Shown here: in pieces, positions 8,044-14,280 of the stretch
Layout of the letters: each line of letters opens with the position of its first letter
Position numbering within the stretch: the first letter of the stretch is position 1
Position numbers and translations under genes: made by a program
Assembly: GCA_011525065.1 (NCBI GenBank)
Contig: WTIY01000271.1
Coordinates: 1 to 14,280, forward strand
Reading direction: 5' to 3'
DNA length: 14,280 nucleotides
Source of the DNA: Flavobacteriales bacterium
GTDB taxonomy: Bacteria > Bacteroidota > Bacteroidia > Flavobacteriales > Flavobacteriaceae
The notes under the pieces: generated by a model
What the model was told of the DNA's origin: nothing
The model's input: the letters and a program-made list of their open reading frames with translations, nothing else
Database searches by the model: none

Positions 8044-8922
8044 ATGAGTCGATCCTTTGAAAAATTTCAGAAAAGACGCTTGATTTCATCCTATGTTTCA
8101 GCCATAGTGAGTATTGGTCTGGTTTTGTTTTTGTTGGGGTTTTTGGGTCTGATTCTGATGAATTCCAAAAAAGTAGCCGACCATTTTAAAGAACACATCG
8201 CCCTGACTATTTTTCTAAAGGATGATGCAAGAAGTGTTGAGATTGAACAATTGCAACAAACCGTTCAGCTCGCGGACTATACCAAAAGCGCCGTTTTTGT
8301 ATCAAAAGAACAGGCCGCAGAAGAACACAGTGCTTTGATTGGTGAGAATTTCATGGAATTTTTAGGAGATAACCCTTTAAAAAATAGCATTGACGTGTTT
8401 TTGTTGGCGGATTATGTCACAGCCGATGAAGTTGAAAACATAAAAAACGAGCTGTTACAAAATAATTTTATCGACTCGGTGAATTACGACAAACCTTTGA
8501 TTGTTTTACTGAATGACAACATCAAGAAAATCAGCTTCTGGGCTTTGGTCATCAGCATGGTCTTTTTGATCATCGCCATTATATTGATAAATCACTCAAT
8601 TAGATTGTCTGTGTACGCCAAGAGATTTACCATCAAAACCATGCAATTAGTGGGTGCGACAAAAAGCTTTATTCGCGCCCCTTTTGTGCGTCAAAGTTTG
8701 TTTTTCGGCAGTATTGGTGGTGTTTTGGCCCTACTTGGATTATTGGGAGTCGTCTGGACACTAAATCAATACTTTCCCGAATTGAACATCATTAGTGACG
8801 TTCAAGGTCTTCTTTGGTTGTCTCTTTTTGTTTTGGGGACCGGTGTATTGATCAGTGGGCTGAGCACCTATTTTGCAACGCGTCGATTCTTAAATTTGCG
8901 CAGTGATGAATTGTACTATTAA
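8044..8922 (+). CDS. ftsX: Cell division membrane protein FtsX
   Basis: FtsX is the membrane half of the FtsEX ABC-type complex, which couples cytosolic ATP use by FtsE to activation of cell-wall hydrolases at the division site. The 292-residue protein has four membrane segments at about 15-38, 163-185, 218-240 and 255-277. The extracytoplasmic domain lies between the first two. The loop IKTMQLVGATKSFIRAPF (197-214) is the FtsX hallmark. The N-terminus FQKRRLISSY is typical of Bacteroidota FtsX and supports this start. No ftsE lies in the window, so the ATPase must be encoded elsewhere. It opens a compact cluster with the DUF3098, uppP and truB genes, and DUF3098 follows after 17 bases. I found no convincing TAnnTTTG element upstream; TATTTTTA near 8018 differs from it at the last base. 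Confidence 0.95.
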   Translation: MSRSFEKFQKRRLISSYVSAIVSIGLVLFLLGFLGLILMNSKKVADHFKEHIALTIFLKDDARSVEIEQLQQTVQLADYTKSAVFVSKEQAAEEHSALIGENFMEFLGDNPLKNSIDVFLLADYVTADEVENIKNELLQNNFIDSVNYDKPLIVLLNDNIKKISFWALVISMVFLIIAIILINHSIRLSVYAKRFTIKTMQLVGATKSFIRAPFVRQSLFFGSIGGVLALLGLLGVVWTLNQYFPELNIISDVQGLLWLSLFVLGTGVLISGLSTYFATRRFLNLRSDELYY

Positions 8923-8939
8923 AATCAAGCAAACGCCAT

Positions 8940-9197
8940 ATGGGGGAACAAAAACGTAAAAAAGATCAAGCCGAGGCATCCTTTGTCTTTGACAAAGCCA
9001 ATTACAAATACATGATCGCAGGTCTGGCTTTTATTGCCCTTGGGTTTGTGTTGATGGCTGGTGGCGGCAGTGAGGACCCTCAAGTCTTTAACCCCGAGAT
9101 TTACAGTTGGCGCAGAATCAGGCTGGCTCCCGCGCTAATTTTAATTGGATTTGGCCTCGAAGTTTACGCCATCTTAAAATCCAAGAAAAAATCCTGA
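8940..9197 (+). CDS. DUF3098 family small membrane protein
   Basis: This is an 85-residue protein of the DUF3098 family, a Bacteroidota family without a known role. It has a charged N-terminus, a membrane segment at about 24-42, a conserved polar loop GGGSEDPQVFNPEIYSWRR (41-59) and a second membrane segment at about 61-79, followed by a lysine-rich tail. The polar loop is the family hallmark. It lies between ftsX and uppP, 2 bases before the uppP ATG, so it is almost certainly co-transcribed. Its constant place in this cluster suggests a job in the cell envelope or division, but that is inference from position only. Confidence 0.9.
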   Translation: MGEQKRKKDQAEASFVFDKANYKYMIAGLAFIALGFVLMAGGGSEDPQVFNPEIYSWRRIRLAPALILIGFGLEVYAILKSKKKS

Positions 9198-9199
9198 GC

Positions 9200-9985
9200 A
9201 TGCAGTATTGGGAGGCGCTAATCTTAGCAATAATCGAGGGACTGACTGAATTTTTGCCCGTATCTTCCACGGGGCACATGATTATCGCCTCCTCGTTTTT
9301 TGGCATTGCCCAAGAGGAATTCACAAAGCTATTTACCATCGCCATTCAACTGGGGACCATTTTAAGTGTTGTGGTCTTGTATTACAAGCGGTTCTCTCAA
9401 TCTTTAGATTTCTACAAAAAGCTCATGATTGCGTTTTTACCAGCGGTAGTTTTGGGTCTTTTACTCAACGACTTTATCGATGAGCTACTCGAGAGCCCAG
9501 TGACAGTGGCCATCTCTTTGATCATTGGTGGAGCAGTCCTGATCAAGGTAGACCAGTGGTTTGGTCAAGGCGACGACACAGAAGTCAATTACAAAACGGC
9601 ACTACTCATTGGCTTTTTTCAATGTTTAGCCATGATTCCTGGAGTATCCCGAAGTGGCGCCAGTATTGTGGGGGGTATGGCTCAAAAGTTATCCCGGACC
9701 GCCGCTGCGGAATTTTCTTTTTTCTTGGCCGTCCCGACCATGTTTGGGGCTACAGCAAAAAAGTCTTTTGACTACTATCAAGCTGGTTTCTTTCTGACCC
9801 AGGACCACATCAATTTATTAATCCTCGGTAATGTCGTAGGTTTTCTCGTGGCCCTTGTGGCCATCAAATCCTTCATCAATTATCTGAGTCAATCTGGATT
9901 CAAAGTCTTTGGTTATTATCGAGTTGGCATAGGCATACTGTTGCTCATCCTTCACTTTTTTGTTCATCCTTTGAGTCTGATATGA
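9200..9985 (+). CDS. uppP: Undecaprenyl-diphosphatase (UppP/BacA)
   Basis: This integral membrane phosphatase removes a phosphate from undecaprenyl diphosphate, recycling the lipid carrier for peptidoglycan and surface polysaccharides; extra copies give bacitracin resistance in known species. The 261-residue length matches the family. Both catalytic signatures are present: EGLTEFLPVSSTGH at 13-26 and PGVSRSGASI at 147-156. Several hydrophobic helices span the rest. I chose the ATG at 9200 because the protein then begins directly with the first helix. An in-frame ATG at 9107 would overlap the DUF3098 gene by about 90 bases and add a hydrophilic stretch not found in the family. The start follows the DUF3098 stop by 2 bases and the stop overlaps truB as ATGA, pointing to translational coupling. 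Confidence 0.96.
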   Translation: MQYWEALILAIIEGLTEFLPVSSTGHMIIASSFFGIAQEEFTKLFTIAIQLGTILSVVVLYYKRFSQSLDFYKKLMIAFLPAVVLGLLLNDFIDELLESPVTVAISLIIGGAVLIKVDQWFGQGDDTEVNYKTALLIGFFQCLAMIPGVSRSGASIVGGMAQKLSRTAAAEFSFFLAVPTMFGATAKKSFDYYQAGFFLTQDHINLLILGNVVGFLVALVAIKSFINYLSQSGFKVFGYYRVGIGILLLILHFFVHPLSLI

Positions 9986-10680
9986 CCACGACAAACCCAT
10001 ACTCAGAGGGACAGGTGATTTTAATCGATAAACCACTTAACTGGACTTCTTTTCAAGTGGTCAATAAGGTACGGTGGCTTATCAAAAAACAATTCGGACT
10101 CAAAAAAATTAAAGTCGGTCATGCGGGGACCCTAGACCCTTTGGCCACAGGACTTTTGATTTTATGTACGGGCAAAATGACCAAATCTATCGACTCGTTT
10201 CAGGCCCAAGAAAAGACCTATACAGGTCGATTGACCCTCGGCGCAACTACGCCAAGTTACGACCTGGAAACTGAGGTAGACGCCACTTACGATTATCAAC
10301 ACATCACCCCTGAAATGCTCGAAATAACGACTCAAAAATTTACTGGGGAGCTGTTACAAAAGCCCCCAATTTTTTCGGCCATTAAAAAAGACGGAAAGCG
10401 ACTTTACAATTTAGCCAGAGAAGGAAAAAGCATCGAAATATCGGCCAGAAAAGTGAGTATTTTTGAGTTTAATTTAACCGACATTGACCTGCCTAATGTG
10501 GATTTCCGGGTGCGTTGTAGCAAAGGCACTTACATCCGCTCTTTGGCTCATGATTTTGGCGCTGCACTGAGCAGTGGCTCGCATTTAACACAACTCAGGC
10601 GCACGGCCATTGGTGATTTTGACATCGACCAGGCCATGAGCATTGAGGCTTTTGAGACCGAATTAAAGCTCAAGGGCTAA
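9982..10680 (+). CDS. truB: tRNA pseudouridine(55) synthase TruB
   Basis: TruB converts uridine 55 in the T loop of tRNAs to pseudouridine. The 232-residue protein has the catalytic motif GHAGTLDPLATG at 46-57 with Asp52 as the nucleophile, the active-site tyrosine in KTYTG (Tyr80), and the conserved KPPIFSAIK (127-135) and KGTYIRSL (181-188) blocks. E. coli TruB has 314 residues. The missing part is the C-terminal PUA-like RNA-binding domain, a short form that I believe is usual in Bacteroidota rather than a truncation. Its ATG overlaps the uppP stop by 4 bases. The stop is 21 bases from the convergent deiminase gene, with no clear terminator between. Confidence 0.95.
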   Translation: MTTTNPYSEGQVILIDKPLNWTSFQVVNKVRWLIKKQFGLKKIKVGHAGTLDPLATGLLILCTGKMTKSIDSFQAQEKTYTGRLTLGATTPSYDLETEVDATYDYQHITPEMLEITTQKFTGELLQKPPIFSAIKKDGKRLYNLAREGKSIEISARKVSIFEFNLTDIDLPNVDFRVRCSKGTYIRSLAHDFGAALSSGSHLTQLRRTAIGDFDIDQAMSIEAFETELKLKG

Positions 10681-10701
10681 GACTCAGGCCAGCAGACTGC
10701 A

Positions 10702-12438
10702 TTAAAGTTTAAGGACTTGACGGTAAACCGTGCCAAAGGATCCTTTAAACCCTACCCACAAAACACCGCGCCATTCCGGATTTAGACCTAACTCATAAGT
10801 TCCATGTCCCTGAGGAATCTCACCCCGATAAAGCTCCTGTCCCAAAACATTGTGCACACTGACCACCACGGGCTCGTGAATTTGAGACAAACGGAAGCTT
10901 ACCGCACCGTTTGTTGGGTTAGGCACTGCAGCAGAAATAAATCGCTCATCGCTTAAGTCCTCAATGGATAAGTTACCAACATTGATGGTCCAATATCCCT
11001 CAGGAGCGACAAGAGGACGTGATAGGGTTTTGCCTGAATTTGCGGAAGACTCGATATAATAGTCTACAACAGCCGCCTCATTAGGCATGGTCAAGTCAAC
11101 GCTCCAGGTGTTGTCCGAGACGAACGTCATTGGTGCTGGCGTGAAATCACCCGAGCCCTCGCGCCAGTAAACGATGGCCTCCTCTATGCCAGAGATGTGT
11201 TCTATACGGGCGTCAATGGATACTGTAGCCCCTTGGGCTGAAATCTCTATTGGTTGATGAACAATCCAAAGCGGCTCATCCACACCAATGCTATGCGTGA
11301 TGCAATGAATGGCCCCTAAAAGAGAAATAAGATTCTCTCCTGAATTGTCTACGTCAATACCCACAATATTGTATCCGGGCAAGAGTTCTTGCCAACGCTC
11401 CAGTGCAGGCCCATCGACTTCAGGGCGGTAGGTGGGCACAATCACGGTCTTATTGATGAAAACAGCATTGGTAAAGGTCCGATAATAGCCCCCGTTATCA
11501 GGATAAAGGCCCGAACTGCTGGGAGGTGCAGGAATCCATTCAACTTTATAAGGCGTGCCAAAAACCGAAGGATAATTGGCCACTACAGCCTCGATATTGG
11601 CCTCGATTTGGGGTCCGTCTGCTACACCTGGGGGATACTGACTCACTAACAAGGTCTCTTCATCCAAAAGCTTCATGTGCATGTCGATGTGATGAATGAC
11701 ATCATAAGGTAAGGTGGGCATTTTAATGTATCGATCAATGCCCATGTAGGCGTTCATGATCGCATCAATTTCCGCTTCACTTTTGCCGCTGACTCCATAT
11801 GGATTTCCCGGGGCATTTTCGTCTAAAATCAAATCCGAGGCAAAGGCAGTCCCAAGGCCGTCACTCATAAAATTTCCTCCGGTATTCACCAGGTCGTTCG
11901 TGCCCGTGTTAGTAATGTATATGGGTAAATTGAGTAACTCTGCATGGGCGGAAGGCATAAGGTCATCATTTGGACGCGGGCGATTGTAAATCCAATCTGT
12001 TAAGGCCAACTCGCCGACGTTATTTGAATATACCGTGTTTCCGGCGTAGTCACGAATCCAAATGGAGTCCCAGTTTTCGTCCATAAAACTAACTTGACTC
12101 AAGTCAATTCCAGCGCCAGAGAGATAGCTCGATACGGAGGACTCATTCTGTGTGGTAATGATCACTTTACACTCCTGTACCGCCGCCTGCACGATTTGAC
12201 GCAATATGTTTTGAAAGCCAGGCTGCCAGGTAATGACCAAATATTCAATTTCCTCCCATTCCGCCATGGTTCTTACCGGCTCAGTGGGAGGATCAGTCAC
12301 TCTATTCTGTGAAAAAGAAATGCGTCCAAGCTGCGAAAATTCCTCTGTAGTTAATCCCTTTGGCAGAGGGTTTTGCGCCCAAATAAATGGCGTAAGAAAT
12401 AGTGCTAGGGTGATAACAAGGGCGTGAAGTCTTTTCAT
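10702..12438 (-). CDS. Secreted peptidylarginine deiminase-like protein with T9SS sorting domain
   Basis: This 578-residue member of the PAD_porph / agmatine deiminase superfamily should hydrolyse a guanidino group, turning arginine to citrulline or agmatine to carbamoylputrescine. A signal peptide covers about 1-21, ending ...WAQ. The catalytic domain (about 50-390) keeps Asp130 in WIRDY, GGNFMSDG (187-194), His250 and Asp252 in the HID segment, Asn324 and the nucleophile Cys379 in GAIHCIT. An Ig-like region follows (about 397-487). A T9SS type A sorting domain (about 500-578) has PNPTNG, VLGQ and a QVLKL end. This layout equals that of P. gingivalis PPAD, not of cytosolic agmatine deiminase. 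Arg153 and Arg155 match the PPAD pair that binds the substrate's C-terminal carboxylate. Surface attachment or secretion is inferred. Substrate is undetermined. Confidence 0.88.
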   Translation of the reverse strand: MKRLHALVITLALFLTPFIWAQNPLPKGLTTEEFSQLGRISFSQNRVTDPPTEPVRTMAEWEEIEYLVITWQPGFQNILRQIVQAAVQECKVIITTQNESSVSSYLSGAGIDLSQVSFMDENWDSIWIRDYAGNTVYSNNVGELALTDWIYNRPRPNDDLMPSAHAELLNLPIYITNTGTNDLVNTGGNFMSDGLGTAFASDLILDENAPGNPYGVSGKSEAEIDAIMNAYMGIDRYIKMPTLPYDVIHHIDMHMKLLDEETLLVSQYPPGVADGPQIEANIEAVVANYPSVFGTPYKVEWIPAPPSSSGLYPDNGGYYRTFTNAVFINKTVIVPTYRPEVDGPALERWQELLPGYNIVGIDVDNSGENLISLLGAIHCITHSIGVDEPLWIVHQPIEISAQGATVSIDARIEHISGIEEAIVYWREGSGDFTPAPMTFVSDNTWSVDLTMPNEAAVVDYYIESSANSGKTLSRPLVAPEGYWTINVGNLSIEDLSDERFISAAVPNPTNGAVSFRLSQIHEPVVVSVHNVLGQELYRGEIPQGHGTYELGLNPEWRGVLWVGFKGSFGTVYRQVLKL

Positions 12439-12502
12439 GAGAATTTATTTTACAGGCAAGATAATCAAATTGCTTGGGTCTTGAGTTAAACTTTACATGG
12501 CC

Positions 12503-13870
12503 TTACCAAAGCAGCAATGCGGTTACAAACACCACGGTACCCAAGAGCATTACCCATAGGGTAAAAGGCAAAAGTTGATTGGCCTTAAGACGCGTGATGC
12601 CCAATAGAGGCAGGGCCCAAAAAGGCTGAAGCATATTGGTCAATTGATCCCCGTAAGCCAAAGCCATAATCACTTTTGCCACAGGGACCTTAAGCGCCAC
12701 TGCGGCCTCTAAAATCACGGGGCCTTGAATGGCCCATTGACCTCCTCCTGACGGAATGAAAATATTGACAATGGCTGCGCTTAAAAAAGTCAGTAGCGGC
12801 AGGGTAGTTGGGGTGGAAAGCGTCACAAAATAATCCGCGATGGTAACGACCAATCCACTGCCTTGCATCAAACCCATAATCCCAAAATAGAGCGGAAACT
12901 GAATTAAAATGCCCGAGGCACCAGAAATGGCCTCCTCCACCGCTCGAAGTATGTTAGAAATACGACCATGCAAGAAAAAGATCATGCCCAACATAAAAAA
13001 ATTCAACATGTTTGGGGTTACGACACCCTTGCTCAGGGCTGTACCGTAGTTAACAAAGAACGCGATCAATACCGCAGCGCCAAATGCGTAGGCCAACAAA
13101 CGAGATTCATCCCAACTCCAGCCACTGGACCTTTTATTTTTGTCCGGGTTTTTAGGGGTAAGCAAGGGCATTAATTCCTCAACCCTATCGGTGGATCGAC
13201 CCAACCAAATTAAAAATAGGGGAACAGCCAGAAGCAGGACCCCAAAAACCACAAGATTTTGAGCGCTCAAAACAGTTTCAGTATAGGCCAAATAATCGGG
13301 TAATTGATTGCTTATGTTTGATGAGACTAAAGAAGATAAGTGTCCTTGCTCACCAACTTTTGCCGGTGCAGAGCCACTAATCCCCCCGTGCCAGATCATC
13401 ATGCCCACATAAGCCGCTGCCCCAACCAAAGGATAGTTTATTTTCTTGCCTTGTTTTTGGGCGGATTCACCCACTTTGCGCGCCATTAAAGCCCCAAAGA
13501 TCAAACCTAAACCCCAATTGAAAAAAGAGATCAGCATGGTCGACACGGCAACCAGGACTACGGCCTGATTGGTGCTTTTTATGCCGTAGGTAATGCGATC
13601 GATGAATCGAGCGACAGGCGGACTCAAGACCAACATATGGCCAAGCACCAAAATCAGCATCATTTGGTAGGCAAAGACCAACAAGTCTTTTTGCCAAATT
13701 CCCGCCTCCCAATAACTCAATAAAGCCAACCAATGTGACTCATTACCGGGGGGTTCAGTAAAGGCCAGGGCCAATAGAAAGGTTAGGGCTGTAAGCAACA
13801 GCGCAATAGAAAATGGCGACGGAAGATACCGTCTAAAAAGGGTTTCTATTAATGCGGTTAGTTTAATCAA
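12503..13870 (-). CDS. atoE: Short-chain fatty acid transporter, AtoE family
   Basis: This 455-residue inner-membrane transporter belongs to the AtoE family, linked in E. coli to uptake of short-chain fatty acids such as acetoacetate or butyrate. It is rich in hydrophobic helices and carries family blocks FFNWGLGLIFGALMARKV (116-133), HGGISGSAP (161-169), FIPSGGGQWAIQGP (371-384) and YGDQLTNMLQPFWALPLLGI (406-425). The start is a TTG: TTGA forms both this start and the TGA stop of the DUF3127 gene. The next in-frame Met (about residue 70) would delete the first helix, and the N-terminus LFRRYLPSPF aligns with E. coli AtoE. Translation is therefore probably coupled to the upstream gene. No ato catabolic genes are in the window, so the exact substrate is open. 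A polar linker at about 228-255 separates the two halves. Confidence 0.93.
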   Translation of the reverse strand: MIKLTALIETLFRRYLPSPFSIALLLTALTFLLALAFTEPPGNESHWLALLSYWEAGIWQKDLLVFAYQMMLILVLGHMLVLSPPVARFIDRITYGIKSTNQAVVLVAVSTMLISFFNWGLGLIFGALMARKVGESAQKQGKKINYPLVGAAAYVGMMIWHGGISGSAPAKVGEQGHLSSLVSSNISNQLPDYLAYTETVLSAQNLVVFGVLLLAVPLFLIWLGRSTDRVEELMPLLTPKNPDKNKRSSGWSWDESRLLAYAFGAAVLIAFFVNYGTALSKGVVTPNMLNFFMLGMIFFLHGRISNILRAVEEAISGASGILIQFPLYFGIMGLMQGSGLVVTIADYFVTLSTPTTLPLLTFLSAAIVNIFIPSGGGQWAIQGPVILEAAVALKVPVAKVIMALAYGDQLTNMLQPFWALPLLGITRLKANQLLPFTLWVMLLGTVVFVTALLLW

Positions 13871-14238
13871 AATGGCAAATCATCGTGCTCCTGATCATCT
13901 TGACCGCTAATGGGCTCAAAGGCGTCTTCGGGCGGCATGGGTGGCATGCTTGAATCGGCAGATTCCAAAGTCTCTATTCGCCATCCCTGAATGGAATTAA
14001 AGTACTTGGTTTCTCCTTGAGGGTTTACCCATTCACGTCCTCTTAGGTTGATGTTTACCTTTACCGATTGACCTGGAGTAATGCTGTTGAGCAACTCCGT
14101 TTTATCCTGCACAAACTCAATCATGAGATGCTGTGGGTATTGCTCATCCGTGGTGACCACCAATTCCCTTTTTCTAAATCCATTGCTGCCAAAAGTTTGT
14201 GTCGTTCCTACGAGCTTTACCGTCCCTTGTATTTCCAT
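13867..14238 (-). CDS. DUF3127 protein, OB-fold/SSB-like, with acidic SSB-type tail
   Basis: This 123-residue protein belongs to DUF3127, a Bacteroidota family thought to have a single-stranded-DNA-binding-like OB fold; its role is not established. The folded part spans about 1-92, with the family features GTVKLVG..QTFGSNGFRKRELVV (5-28) and INLRGREW (63-70). It is followed by a disordered proline-rich and acidic linker and ends in HDDLPF. That end resembles the C-terminal tip of SSB (DDDIPF), which recruits repair and replication proteins. The ATG at 14238 gives an N-terminus typical for the family. It lies upstream of atoE on the same strand and overlaps it by 4 bases. The 42 bases upstream within the window are AT-rich and show no clear promoter motif. 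Confidence 0.88.
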   Translation of the reverse strand: MEIQGTVKLVGTTQTFGSNGFRKRELVVTTDEQYPQHLMIEFVQDKTELLNSITPGQSVKVNINLRGREWVNPQGETKYFNSIQGWRIETLESADSSMPPMPPEDAFEPISGQDDQEHDDLPF

Positions 14239-14280
14239 TCTATAGGTTTATTTAAATTGATTAATTTTCCTTAATAAGTG

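Noticed and set aside
9107..9199. Upstream ATG for uppP
   Set aside because: It lies within the DUF3098 gene and would add a hydrophilic stretch ahead of the first membrane helix that the family lacks.
10702..12438. Cytosolic agmatine deiminase (AguA) as the call
   Set aside because: The signal peptide, Ig-like domain, T9SS tail and Arg-x-Arg block do not fit a cytosolic polyamine enzyme.
12439..12502. Promoter for the deiminase gene
   Set aside because: TATCTTG and TAAATTCT on the minus strand are imperfect or badly placed matches to the -7 element, so no site is claimed.
1..14280. Mobile element, phage, CRISPR, toxin-antitoxin or defence system
   Set aside because: All long frames belong to recognisable housekeeping or envelope families. 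I saw no transposase, integrase, tRNA gene, direct-repeat array or island of unusual base composition.

Overview
The window looks like ordinary core chromosome of a Bacteroidota bacterium, probably a marine or free-living member of the Flavobacteriales. The supporting signs are the gene order ftsX - DUF3098 - uppP - truB next to a divergent leuS, a secreted protein ending in a type IX secretion (T9SS) sorting domain, several matches to the Bacteroidota -7 promoter element TAnnTTTG, and mostly weak Shine-Dalgarno sequences. I see no RNA gene, CRISPR array, insertion sequence, phage gene or frameshifted gene.

Layout, left to right. (1) The 3' part of hemD (haem synthesis, cut by the window edge) converges on pckA (gluconeogenesis). 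(2) A DUF423 membrane protein lies upstream of pckA and is divergent from a saccharopine-dehydrogenase-like oxidoreductase, which converges on a membrane zinc metallopeptidase of the YugP type. (3) leuS lies upstream of the peptidase on the same strand and is divergent from a four-gene cluster: ftsX, a DUF3098 membrane protein, uppP and truB. That cluster links cell division, lipid-carrier recycling for the cell wall and tRNA modification. It is packed tightly, with gaps of 17 and 2 bases and then a 4-base overlap. (4) On the minus strand follow a secreted deiminase resembling Porphyromonas PPAD, an AtoE-type short-chain fatty acid transporter and a DUF3127 protein. The last two overlap by 4 bases (TTGA).

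The window is very compact. The three convergent junctions are only 5, 10 and 21 bases long, and no stretch over 300 bases lacks a gene. I did not find an undescribed multi-gene system. The most interesting item is the secreted deiminase at 10702-12438. It keeps the catalytic residues of the family and also an Arg-x-Arg pair matching the one that PPAD uses to hold C-terminal arginine, so it may be a true secreted peptidylarginine deiminase. Secondary points are a perfect 9-bp inverted repeat at the predicted leuS transcription start, start-codon decisions for pckA (ATG, not the upstream TTG) and atoE (TTG), an SSB-like acidic tail on the DUF3127 protein, and a hairpin with a T-run beside the pckA promoter.
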